From: Chromera velia
Taxonomy: Eukaryota > Sar > Chromeraceae
Assembly (NCBI GenBank): GCA_018398765.1
Contig: JAHBMJ010000634.1
Span: 1 to 44,628, forward strand
Direction of reading: 5' to 3'
Length of the DNA stretch: 44,628 nucleotides
The number at the start of each line of letters is the position of its first letter. Within the stretch, counting starts at the first letter, position 1. A program made the translations under genes and the position numbers. Of this stretch, positions 1 to 9,781 are shown one piece after another. The notes beneath the pieces are model-generated. The model had not been told where the DNA came from. It saw nothing but the letters and a program-made list of their open reading frames with translations, and did not search any database.

Positions 1-2
1 GG

Positions 3-173
3 GGGGATTCCGAACCCGATGTTTCATCGGAAGAGGGAGATGACCCCAATGATTCGGACTGGGGAGAGCACAGTCCCCGCCGCCAGGTCCAGACATGGGC
101 TCATCGTGGGTCTGGGAGGCGCCGCCACGGGGCCAAAGGGGGTGGCGGTACCCTGCCCCTTCGATGCACGTAG
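3..173 (+). CDS. possible C-terminal fragment of a gene entering from the left
   Basis: A reading frame is open from the window edge and ends at TAG 171-173. It encodes an acidic Ser/Asp/Glu stretch followed by an Arg/Gly/His-rich tail. The frame has no start inside the window, and no domain is recognisable. The composition is like a disordered C-terminal tail, but an open frame of 56 codons at an edge can also arise by chance in GC-rich DNA. It is offered only as a candidate. Confidence 0.22.
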   Translation, partial: GDSEPDVSSEEGDDPNDSDWGEHSPRRQVQTWAHRGSGRRRHGAKGGGGTLPLRCT

Positions 174-1717
174 CCGACTTTGCCTCTGTCGGCCAATAAT
201 CAGGTCTGAAGTCTCTTGTCCATCTTAAAGGTCCACAGGTTCAAAACTGCGGAGTTCTGAACCTCTGAGCAAACAGACTTTTCCTACATAAATGTTGCTA
301 CAAAAAGCGCTCTGTCAGATGTCTTTTGACGGTTTTAGAAGATGTCTGACAGAGCGTTTTCTCGGTTTTGACTTTTTTTTCGGGAGTGCACTTTCGGGGC
401 TCTGGAGGAGACGGGTGTTGCTGGGTCCCTTCGGGTCGGCACGAAGTGGAGCTTGGAGGTGGGTCCAGTGGACACCAGCCGTCTTAGTCTTGTTTTCAAC
501 GTCTTCCTGCTTGCTGCTTCTCCTCCTGTTCAAGCGGGGAAGGGCTGCCAGCCTTATTTAGGTATTAAAGTACTGCTGCCCTCATTGCTCTCCTTATTCT
601 TTCCTTGTAGGTCACAGTCTTCGGAGCCCCGGAGTCAACCCCCAGGTCAGCCTGCCCGGACCCGCTACTTCTTAGGCTCTTGGTTTTTTTCTTAGGACCT
701 TGTGCATGCAGAATAAGCTGGACAGAAGTGCTTCCTTGACTGCACAAAGCGTGAACGCCTGTCCCTCCGTGTTTGCAGGTGTTGGTAGACGGAGGCTTGA
801 GAACACCTGCAGGTCAGTTAAGGAAGCGCGGCTTGCTTTCTCGCTTTGTATGATGATTTGCTTAGCATCCAGCTTCTTTGTTCTGCTAGGAGCTTGACAG
901 AAACGCACAAGGGAGGTCACTGAGAGAGGGTTGATGGAGAGTCTGCTAGAGCCTCCATTTTTTGACCGCCTCTTCTGAAGCTTTGCAGAGCTCTCAGTCA
1001 TGCCAGACATTTTTCCACCCAGACCAATCGCTCAGTTTTCATGCATTTGAATGTCTTCCACTTGCTTTGTATGTGTAAGTCTTTCAAAGCGGTGCATACT
1101 ATCTCGACGCAAGTGCTACTTACTCGTTCAGCCTTTCTCATTTGTGGCACTCCATACTGGTCTCCCTCTGAACATCTAGATCTACCTACAGACCTGTCCT
1201 TCTTTTTTACAGTTTTTCATTGACACACGCAGAACGATTTGCAAGCTTTTACGCCATGTAGTATGAGTTCTTTGTGGAATTATGTTGTCTCTGTGCTCTG
1301 TTTTTCGGAATCCTCTCCGACCCCTGCTAACTAGCCTGCTGACCGCCTCCTGTCCGGTCTGACCAGCCTAGCTGTGAAGCCCTCCTTCCTGCACGGTTTC
1401 CCTTGCAGAAGAAGCAATTCTTTGTAGTTGATTGGCGGCGCTAAACGTTGCTGTTGAGCATATCCATGAGTGTTGTGCCTGTGTATTTCTTTGCAGGTAA
1501 TATTCACTAACTTCCACGTGCCGCGATGATCGTAATTTTTCCTACCATGCACCTTAGCTAATCAACCAGTCTTTTGAGCACATTCGAGCAGATTTGCACA
1601 GAAGTAACGATTTTAAATGCTCTAAAAAACTTTAGATTGCTTTAAGTAACCTAGTTTTACTTTATAATGAAGCTAGAATATAGTAAATTTAAAAGTCACT
1701 TTGAATTTCACTAAGTC
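174..1717. other. no recognisable gene; small hairpins
   Basis: Only short frames are seen here, none with domain character. Two inverted repeats stand out. CGCTCTGTCAG at 308-318 pairs with CTGACAGAGCG at 346-356. A nested pair around 766-813 includes TGCAGGTGTT opposite AACACCTGCA. A splice-acceptor-like tract precedes about 612, but no exon could be tied to it. The last 150 bases are AT-rich and adjoin the truncated end of the copia element. Confidence 0.4.
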
Positions 1718-3190
1718 CTACTTTGGAGTCCACTCCGTTACCAGGTGCGGACGCCCCAGCCAGCAAGCAAAGTAATGCGCGCAGTCGATGAAGGAAGCCT
1801 CATCTTTCTTCTTTGCTGGGTATGCCAGAGAGAACCCAGCTCCTGGCTCGTAGAGAACCACCATCATTCCGAAGCCCCCTGTCTTGGCCTTCGCCAGAAG
1901 GTCCTTGAAGAACCAGATGTCGACGATCCAGACCGTTCCCTTGATCAGCCTCCAATCGGTAAACAACTTCTCACTCCTTTTGTGAATCCTCGAAGTGATC
2001 GCGTTCTTTAGTTGACAGAGGGGACACGCAGAAATCCACTTTTTGCAGTCCTCATTGATCTCAATGCCCTCTGCCACGAGAGTCTCCTTGAGATCATCAA
2101 AGTTCTGATGTCCGTAGCGCGTGTGAAGCGCCATCACCTCATGCTTCTGGTCGACCAAGACGGCCGAAAAGGCAGCCAGGTGCATCCGTTCGTACCCGTA
2201 GTCCCATGGTTTGAAGTGGGCAGCGCCCCCATTGTCAAACTTTCTCACTGAGAAAAAGGGACCTTGCTGACAGTGGTCGGTGTCCGCCAGCTCAGAAGCA
2301 GTCCATCTACCTACAACCCAATACGTGATCGGGTAGGCAGCCACTGGGACCTCAATGCCGTTGGGTGTGGCTCTGAAGTCCTTCTTAGCCAACTTCTTCT
2401 TCTCCACCTCGGGGAGAGGGTCTCGGGGAATCCTTTCATAAGGATCCCTCTGCTGCTTCAGCTACCGCGCCTTATTACACCGGTCCCATACCTCTTGCAG
2501 TGACTGGAACCGGTACCTGCAGGAACTGCCTTGGGGACCGCCTCCAAGGAAGTGCTCAAAGGACTCGTTCGGAATGGCCTTGTAGTGCGGGCTGCGGTCA
2601 TACACTGCTCGAGGGAGGTGGAGGAGGCCGTACCCGTCCGGCCTGTCCCCCCAGGGCTTGTGGATGATGCAGGCCTCCGGTGCCTCCACCTTGAAGGGGG
2701 TGTCTATAACCTCAACATCTACCTGCGGAATTCCCTGTCGCACCTTCTCCTGATACATCAGGTCCATAGACAGCCTTACCCCGTATGAGATCTGCGTCTC
2801 TTCCTTTGTTCTCTCTACCCATGCGCGGTAGGCAGGAAGAACATCCTTCATCGCTGAACGAGGGATAAAGAGACCTGCATTAGGAGCATTGCGAATCAAC
2901 ACGTCAAGGACGTTTAGCTGATCGACCGTGTGGAGGAGGCAGGGGACGACAATGTTCTTAGGAGCGCCGGAGGGGTCGTGTGTCCCAAACCGGATGCCAA
3001 GAACCGCAGAACAGGAGAACACCGCTTCATCCCCCAGTCCCTGTGACTGGAGGGGCATCTCCAACCGCACCTTCCACTCAATGAAATCTTGTCCCGTGAT
3101 AAGATGCTCATAGTGCTGGTGCCTCGTCCTCCTGGGAAGCCCCCCGTCTGGGGGCCCATCTCTCTCCTCCCTAACACCCCCCATGAACAA
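1718..3190 (-). pseudogene. copia pol fragment: protease-like, GAG-pre-integrase, integrase N-part
   Basis: One frame runs from 3190 to 1718, interrupted by a single in-frame TAG at 2462-2464. The half nearer 1718 has an HHCC-type zinc-binding segment: an H-x3-H at ALHTRYGH and a C-x2-C at CPLC (near 2130-2030). This is the GAG-pre-integrase module. It is followed by the start of an integrase core, with WIVDIW supplying the first catalytic Asp. The second catalytic Asp region (LVTEW) is degenerate, and the frame stops there. The 3190-2462 half has no clear motif. An IDSCTFG stretch just upstream (about 3290-3260) may be a decayed retropepsin DSG site, but this is an inference. Confidence 0.75.
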
Positions 3191-3302
3191 ACCCGTCCAG
3201 TCTAGGATATCCGGCCCCCCAAAGGCACGGATAAGACTCCTTACCTTCCTCTAAGAGATGAGGTTCCCGAATGTACAGGAGTCAATATGGATCTTGAGGA
3301 CC

Positions 3303-3656
3303 CTATACTCGATAAGCTCGGGGTTCAGGGATCTTGCATTTCCCGAAACCTTGTAGACCTCGAACTTTTCTGGAAACCCGGCCAGCCCGACGCCGGGTCC
3401 TGCTCGGGTCGTTCATCAGTTCACTCTCGTACTGGGAGACCATGTAGACAGCAGACTTCGAACCAGAGGGCACCGCACCCATGGTGGTCTCGTCCTTCGG
3501 TCCCCGTGTGTGAGAGATGATCTCAGGGAGATAGGGGTCATACTCCTCCATCATGTTCCTAATGCGCTGGACTCCTCCCGCAGTGAACTCAGACTGGAAG
3601 GCTTGCATAACCGTCATGCAGGTCTCCAAACCTGTCGGGAAGATAGCCCACCCCAT
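3303..3656 (-). pseudogene. copia polyprotein fragment, unassigned
   Basis: This open frame lies on the same strand as the gag and pol fragments and sits between the zinc-knuckle region and the protease-like region. It encodes about 117 residues, rich in Met, Ser and Arg, with no recognisable motif. By position it should belong to the gag-protease linker of the copia element. Stops on both sides, and different frames in its neighbours, mark it as part of a broken polyprotein rather than a gene. Confidence 0.45.
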
Positions 3657-3899
3657 TCATTCTAAGCCTGTCCGTTCAGGCTCATCAGACAAAAGCGTTT
3701 ACCAGGCTCCACGGACTTCTTTTCTCCATACATCGACCCCTGTGTGGGTCCCAACAGGATCCTAAGCAGACAGGCGCTCCATAGCCCCATCATGCCACAC
3801 AGGGAAGGTCATTGTGTCGTAGTTGGGTGAGTACTTGGCTCCAGGCTCATAGCACAAAGGGAGGCCAAGCTAGTCTACAAAGCGGACCTTTCTAAGAGA

Positions 3900-4462
3900 C
3901 CCCTGCCCATGAGAGATCTTCTCTTCACCCTTAAACGCATGGGTGGTCAGGTTGAACGAGTCCTCCTTCCTACATGAGACGCCACCCGTTACTACGACAA
4001 CATCATCATCATCCTGACCCCCAGGATCGACATGCTGCGAGGACACAGGAGGGACACTACCCCCCCGCTGTGCCTGTCTGGAGTCTGAGTTCTTCTTCTC
4101 GAAGTCCTCGTTGTTGAACCTGCCAGGAGAAAGGGTGCGCCCACCATGGCCATGACCCCCACCGCCTCCTCTCTCCCCTGAGCCGCCCCCACGACCAGGA
4201 TAGGAAGACCCTCAACGGTCTCCGGAGCCGCCTCCACGGCCTCCTCCTCCCGGAGGATCTTGAAGACGGCCCCCAGAGCCGCCCCTGTCTTGCCTGGTCT
4301 TGTCCATCTGCTTCATCATCCATCGCTTCTTCGCGTTCTCGTCAGGGCAGTTGTTGGGTGCATGGCTTATCGTTTTACACACTGGGCAGCCGTCTTTCTT
4401 CCAAATCCAAGGACAAGCCCCATGGCCCCCCCACTCTATATGTCCATCCGGACCATGCTGTC
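3900..4462 (-). pseudogene. copia gag C-terminal part with CCHC zinc knuckle
   Basis: The minus strand encodes CPVCKTISHAPNNC (about 4385-4340), a perfect C-x2-C-x4-H-x4-C nucleocapsid zinc knuckle. It is followed by a Gly/Arg-rich segment and an acidic stretch. CCHC knuckles bind the RNA genome in retroelement Gag. One in-frame stop occurs in the Gly-rich part. The 807-bp insertion ending at 4463 separates this part from the rest of gag at 5270 and above. Confidence 0.75.
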
Positions 4463-5269
4463 TAAACCTTCAGAATGACTGCCTACACTGACCCCAGGCG
4501 GCCCTCACGTCAGGCCGCCTCGGGTCTTATATATGACCTTCCCCAGGTAGTCCTTACGGACCGCCTGCGGCACCCCAAGTAGTCAGGGAGTCTTTCTGCG
4601 TTCTCTTTATAATATGAAAAAAGTTGAAAAAAATTTAAAAATGCCTTTATTTTAGGATTTAGTATCTGAACACAACTTTAAAGATTCATTTACAATGCTT
4701 CAAATTGAATCAATAAATCAAAATTTTTATATAATTCTAGATATTATTTTGAAGAAAAGAATTAAATCAAATTTTCTAAATAATTTTCCAGAGTAAATTT
4801 CCACTCTGCGATAAGTTTATAAACAATGCAAAGTTGCATGTGTCAATGATGTGCAATGATGTGCATCTCTAGTGACAAGAATGAGAAGAGACAAAAGTTG
4901 AAAGCAACCGTCAACTTAATGTGTATCCACTGGTATCTATCGCTGATCACGACCGCCGAACAAAAAGTTGCTGCCGGTCTGCATGACCTGGTTGAACCTT
5001 TGATATGTGGCATATACGTATAGATTGCGAGGTCACGTCGGTGTGTCCCTCGCGCAAACCCGGTTGGGCACGTGCACCGTGGTTCGTGACGACAAGGTCG
5101 GTGCCTTTGGCACCAACCTTCACCCCAGGCAACTCTCAACAACTGCCTGGGGCTTCGCCCCAGGCAGCTCTATATAAACTTAGGTAAAACTACCTGGGGT
5201 CGCCCCAGGCGGCCGTGGCGGGCTGCCTGCGGCGTGCCTGGGGTACCCCAGGCGCCCCAGGCAGGTTTA
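4463..5269. mobile_element. nested non-autonomous insertion in copia gag
   Basis: The gag frame is interrupted here. The ends are inverted (TAAACCT at 4463, AGGTTTA ending at 5269), and the gag sequences outside resume on each side. The segment has GC-rich flanks and an AT-rich middle (about 4610-4850). Its right third is packed with CCTGGGG/CCCCAGG palindromes, for example around 5125-5165 and 5195-5262. It has no coding capacity. The ends could be TA-flanked (mariner-like) or could be simple short TIRs, so the superfamily is unresolved. Confidence 0.55.
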
Positions 5270-6240
5270 GATAGCATGGTCCAGACGGTTGCATCTCAGG
5301 CACTGCCCATCGCAGTACCCGTGTGGAAGGCTCTTCCTGCTGGAAAGATCCCAACACGCCTTGTCCCACAAAGACCCAAACTCTTCATCCCACTGACCGG
5401 GTTTGATGGGAGTTTCTCCAGGACCCGCCATCATCCCGATGAACGCATCTGATCCGGTCCTGTCCCGGTGTCGGACACCATAGCGATCGAGAACGGGGTT
5501 CCTGTTGGGGCCCTTGGGGTTGACAACGGCCTGAGTAGGAGGACGGTCCTTTCCTTTGACCCCCTTGTCATTGTATCGACTGGAGGGAGCAGAGGAATTG
5601 GACCCAGGAGAGCGCCCCCGATTGGAGCTCCCCCCATCATCCCCCTTTCCGAAACCCCCGCCAGCACCGCCCTGCCTACCGCGATCGGAGTTGCTCCTGC
5701 CCTTCCTGCCAGAATCAGGGGTCTTTCCTCCAGAGGGTTTCCCTCCCTTTGCCTTGGAAGGGGACTTCCTCTACAGGACTCCTCCAGGCCTTGCGAACGC
5801 CATGAAAGGAACCTTCGGAATGATGCCCCCCCGTGAGGCACCCCCCGAGTCGTTCACACCGAAGGTTGCCGCCTTCTGTTCCCACTCTCTCTTCAAGTCC
5901 TCGACGAGAGCTCCCTTAACCAGGCCCCGGTCTCAGGCATCCCCGAGAGACTTGTTGAAGGTCTCCACCTGGGCAGCGATGACGTGGATCTCCTTAGTGA
6001 TCTCCACTTCGCTGGTGAGGTCCACCGGGTTCTGCCTCTCCTGCCACCTCATTATGAGGTCGTTTGGCAGGTGCGCCGTCAGGAGCCTGAGCCTGTACTT
6101 CATCCCAAGCTCGTGGACGATGTTCTCCTCAACCAGGTAGTTCAGGAGACGCTTGTGATATGCCAGCAGCTCCGTGTAGGTCCTGAACCTACAGGGCTGA
6201 CAGGCAATCCTGTCGTACTCTAGGGCGAGAGCAGAGGTCG
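5270..6240 (-). pseudogene. copia gag core and start of a first zinc knuckle
   Basis: Read on the minus strand, the segment from about 6230 to 5860 encodes a helical Gag-like core including LTAHLPNDLIMRWQERQNP, with isolated stops. It is followed by a long Gly/Ser/Lys/Arg-rich linker. Near 5310-5270 a first CCHC-like knuckle begins (CLRCNRLDHAI) and is cut by the insertion at 5269. Two knuckles separated by a short linker would be expected in the intact protein. In-frame stops near 5938 and 5772 show decay. Confidence 0.65.
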
Positions 6241-6244
6241 AGTA

Positions 6245-7105
6245 CTAGATCGTCTTGAAAAAGTGCGTGAAGATCATCGCCACGACCTTATCGCGCATCA
6301 GATTCTCCACAAAGGTCCTCGGGACCGATGTCAAGATCTCTCCCAGCGTGTAAGTGATGAAAGGATCCTCAGGGTCACACTTCAGCCTCCCCTGAGTCCC
6401 ACTCGACTCCCTAACTCCCAAGAAAGAGAAGATGTCAGGAGCCTCCGGAGCCCTGATATCACCAGTATGCATCCCCCCACCTACAGACACCGTCGCAGGT
6501 TCAGGAGGAGACACTGCAGAATACACCTCCCCACCCATAAGGGGGGTCATCAGGAATACCGAAGGCAGGCGGCCTTCAGCAGCACCCCCAGGGACACCCT
6601 TGGCCTAGTCCTTGGCCTGGAGAGGAGGAGAGATCGCATTTATTTCCTTGCAGAGTTTATCGGCCTGCTCGTTGAGAGCAAACACGTCTGACACCAACTG
6701 GTCGGTGTGACCTTGCAGGGTCACTACCAGCGTATCCTTGTCAGCTTTCCCAGCATCGAAGACCTCTTTTTTCTCGGCCCAGGATGCCAGCTCAGAGTCT
6801 GTTGTGTACTCTTCCTTCCCTTCGGACCCCTTAGGGTAGTTGTCCCTCTTGGGTATGCTGCTTATCACATCATTCTCCTCCTTCTGAATCTCCAGAATTC
6901 GGAGGTTGTCAGCACCTCGTTCGGCATCCAGATCCGATATCTGCGCTACGAGGTCCTCGTACTGCTTCCTTTTCTTCTCTGCCAGGGTGGGGTCAGGTCG
7001 TACACCGACCACTTGCACCCCCCTACTGGAACTACTGCTGCTACTGCTACTGCTAACCTGTTTAACAGAGGCCGGACGCCGCTCACTGGACGCGGGGATG
7101 GCCAT
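6245..7105 (-). pseudogene. copia gag middle part (two open segments)
   Basis: There are two open segments, 7105-6605 and 6550-6245. The first begins with a poly-Ser run (about 7060-7025) and continues with a Lys/Glu/Asp-rich sequence likely to form a coiled coil. The second carries a Pro/Thr-rich stretch, then a helical segment ending at 6245 that leads into the gag core. No enzymatic motif is present. The assignment rests on strand, order and continuity with the zinc-knuckle parts. Confidence 0.55.
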
Positions 7106-7313
7106 CTGACAGGAGGTGTCTGGTATTGCTCCCGGACGTCTCCTCCTCCGTCTTCACCTTCGTCTCTGTTGGAGTTCCCCCATAGAGCTCCCCACCTGAA
7201 GAAAACACAACAGGGCGAGACAGGGAGAGGGAGGAGGGTTCCTTCAGAGTCTACAGGCAGAGGATCTACTCGTTCAGGGACTTCAACTGGGGACCAGTGA
7301 TTCTCTCCTTCTC

Positions 7314-7760
7314 TCAGCGTGAGAGAAGCTCCCTGATTTCCATGATCCTCGCCTTGCCCATTCTCAGGACATCGGTCCGCTGCAGATACCTCTTCCTCCA
7401 CTCTGCGTCAGGAGGAGAGACACAGTCCACAACGTGCCTGTGGAAAATCTGGAGCTGCTCAGAAACTTCCGAACTGAGGTGGGGCACCCGTTCCACCACC
7501 TTCTCCAGCACTTCCACCTCGGTCCTTGCGACGTAGTGCTTGACGCTAGGCTTGACATTGACCCCCACTTTGTTCCTGTTGGTGAGGGTGAGCCCGCTAC
7601 ACCACTCATCCGAGTCACTGAGAATGGCAACAGTATCTGCGTATTGCCGTACCCACTCGATGATGTCCGCATTGTCCGTGAGGCCGAAGACGCCCACGGT
7701 CTTCGCCTCCATACCCTTGATCGCGACGCACCCATGGGGAGTGTCCTTCTTGGGACCCAT
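7314..7760 (-). pseudogene. probable N-terminal segment of copia gag
   Basis: The first ATG of the element on the minus strand is at 7760. It opens 148 codons with a compact, folded-looking composition (several Trp, Val-rich, charged helices near the end). No family motif is recognised. The frame closes at 7314, and the downstream gag segment at 7105 is in another frame, so one or more frameshifts have occurred. It could alternatively be a separate small ORF of the element. Confidence 0.5.
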
Positions 7761-8595
7761 AGTATGTCACCTGCAGTAAGGAATCGGGGAAACAACAAGG
7801 GGAATGTTGTCGGAATGACAACGGGAGACTCCCTCAGTGACGGCGCCAGTGAAAAGTAGAGTCTCACCTTTCTCGAGATTCCTCCAGTGGAATCCTATGA
7901 GCCCTCCCGTGTCGATCCTCTAGCCTGTCTAGAGGACTCCTCAAATTGCTATACTCCCAAATTCCTGGCCCTCTCCTATTAGAGGACCACAGCAAATATG
8001 TTAACCTAACGCACTCATCTAGACTGATACAGATGGACAGAAATAATTATTTGATCATCTTATCACCAGACAGAAAATCTATGAACCCCCACAGTCCACA
8101 CTGTCAGAAAGCTTCTGCTGGTGGCCTCGTGCAATACTCAGAGCATAAGAGAACCACAGAGACACATAGGGCACAGTATAGTTCCTACACAAGAAGCTCT
8201 GTCAATCCCTAGGTCAAGTCTCTTGCTTAGACAGACGGTAACTGCCGTGCACGTCTGTCTGACTGTCTGGAAATTAATTCAACCGGAATTAATTCTGGTG
8301 CCTCTGATGGCATAACCGCACCATCGGCCTAATTAAATCCTATATGAAGGCCTGGAGTACACATCACCACGGTGAGTGCCTCGGGTGTATTTCTTATGCT
8401 AAAGTGCATGCAGGCCATACCATGGAACTCACAACATGCACACCTCTGTCGCAGGCGCCCCGCCATCCTGTGTGGACGGGCCGCCGCGTGCGTATCGCTC
8501 CTTTCTCTGGCTTGGGGCGAAGGGACAAATGGAAAGGCCGGGACCGGAATTCACCCTCCGCGAATCTGACTAGGAACGGGGCCGTTGTTTTCTTT
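7761..8595. other. 5' flank of the copia element, no gene
   Basis: A 5' LTR and leader of the minus-strand copia element would be expected here. No second LTR copy remains to define it. A weak primer-binding-like match on the minus strand lies near 8301-8312, but the bases around it do not look like an LTR end. No other coding signal was seen. Confidence 0.35.
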
Positions 8596-8825
8596 CATAA
8601 AAAAGAAAGTTTCCAATCTTTTATTTTTTTACTATTTATTTATTAACTGAAAAGTATATAGTTTTCAACGCAAGACCCTGTGCAACACTCTTGTAATACT
8701 TGACTAACAGTTGTTTGCCTACTGAACGTTATGATAAATAAAAAAAAAATCTATACAGAAAAAAACTTTTTCTCTTCTTCTTTTTTTTTAAATGTAGTGG
8801 CACAGTAGTGCGGAGCTAGTTGCGG
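8596..8825. repeat. dispersed AT-rich repeat, copy 1
   Basis: This stretch aligns by eye with 22624-22862. Shared blocks include AAAGAAAGTTTCCAAT, AACTGAAAAGTATATA, GTTTTCAA followed by a CC-G-GCAACACT block, and AACAGTTGTTT. Spacing is conserved, with indels in the A/T runs. It has no coding capacity and no clear terminal inverted repeats. It is probably the remnant of a non-autonomous element. Confidence 0.7.
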
Positions 8826-9521
8826 AGCCTAGAATCAGGTCGATCGGACCTCTATCGGTAGTTAAATAGTAGTGACACACTGTAGTGTCAGTCAAGTGCT
8901 AATTTAACCCTAATTAACCCTAATTAAGGACAATCACCAGATGAACATAACGATCACACTCCTTGGGTGGCAGGCAGTGCACGGGCGGTGCGGTATTTGC
9001 ACCACTGGCGACGAGGCTGCCCCGCGACGAAGGCAAACCGGATGGTATAGGTGTGATCGAACTCAGGTGGTTCACAACAAATTCAACGCTTCGCCGTGGC
9101 TTTGAAGCAACTGAATTAGAAGTGTCACAGACTAGGTCACAGAGAGAAAAAAATACATATCTCGATTTGTCAGAAAGTTTTTTTTTCTTTCTCTAAAACA
9201 ACTGTTGTTTAGCTGTTGCGCATAGTTACGCGGGTTGCCCTGCTGGAAGTTAAGAGTAGGCCGGGGAGGAGTTGCCGCGTTTAGATTAGTTAGATTAGTT
9301 ACTAGTTACATAATTTTTTTTTTTTTGAAGATCTAATATAAATAATTCATCTAGCGACCACCCTTAGGGTGCAAGGCGGACGTCAGAATCAGTCAGATCC
9401 TAGGTCGGATCGATAATTAATAAATTAATTGGCACGCAGGTCTAAGGCTCCAGCCCCGAACACAATGTAATCCTGTAATTCTGTAAGGGTCATATTTAAA
9501 AATTCATTTGACTGTCAGTGA
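8826..9521. other. AT-rich intergenic DNA
   Basis: No gene was seen. A short tandem ACCCTAATT motif (about two copies, 8907-8930) resembles plant-type telomere sequence but is too short to be one. Long A and T homopolymers are frequent. Confidence 0.35.
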
Positions 9522-9529
9522 CACGCAAA
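9522..9529 (+). repeat. target-site duplication, left (CACGCAAA)
   Basis: This 8-bp sequence directly precedes the MITE at 9530 and is repeated exactly at 9774-9781 after it. An 8-bp duplication is the hallmark of hAT-superfamily insertion. Confidence 0.85.
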
Positions 9530-9773
9530 CTAGGCGACGCACAGTGGTAAAAAAAAAAAAAAGAATAGACATGTCGAGATTTTTTTTTTCTTTTTTTTTT
9601 TTTTAGTCTAGTGGTCAAAGGTCCAAGCAAACTTAGCAAAGGTAGGTTTTGTAGTTAGATGTGTTTTTGTTATATGTTTGGCACTTCCAATAAAATAACA
9701 GAAAAAAAAATAAAAAAGATTAGGCTTCTCCAGATTTTTTTTTTCTTTTTTTTTATCACTGTGCGTCGCCTAG
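9530..9773. mobile_element. hAT-type MITE (244 bp)
   Basis: The ends are a perfect 17-bp terminal inverted repeat, CTAGGCGACGCACAGTG at 9530-9546 and its reverse complement at 9757-9773. Exact 8-bp direct repeats CACGCAAA flank both ends. The interior is A/T homopolymer-rich and non-coding. The 8-bp duplication and the small size make this a non-autonomous hAT-type MITE. The transposase source is not in the window. Confidence 0.85.
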
Positions 9774-9781
9774 CACGCAAA
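9774..9781 (+). repeat. target-site duplication, right (CACGCAAA)
   Basis: Exact copy of 9522-9529 on the other side of the 244-bp MITE. Confidence 0.85.

Larger units (their letters stand above)
1718..7760 (-). mobile_element. decayed Ty1/copia-type LTR retrotransposon, truncated in integrase
   Basis: Read on the minus strand, the parts run gag (7760 to about 3900), a protease-like region (about 3250-2900), then GAG-pre-integrase and integrase (2407-1718). Integrase lies before any reverse transcriptase, which is the Ty1/copia order. No RT or RNase H is present. Similarity stops near 1718, where an AT-rich stretch begins, so the 3' half has been lost. Several in-frame stops and frame changes, plus an 807-bp insertion in gag, show it is dead. 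No LTR pair could be found, because only the 5' side is retained. Confidence 0.8.

Noticed and set aside
8301-8312. Primer-binding-like TGCCATCAGAGG on the minus strand for the copia element
   Set aside because: Only about 9 of 12 bases match the usual TGGTATCAGAGC, and the adjoining bases do not look like an LTR end.
8907-8930. Telomere-like ACCCTAATT repeats
   Set aside because: Only about two copies, with extra bases against CCCTAAA; not an interstitial telomere tract.
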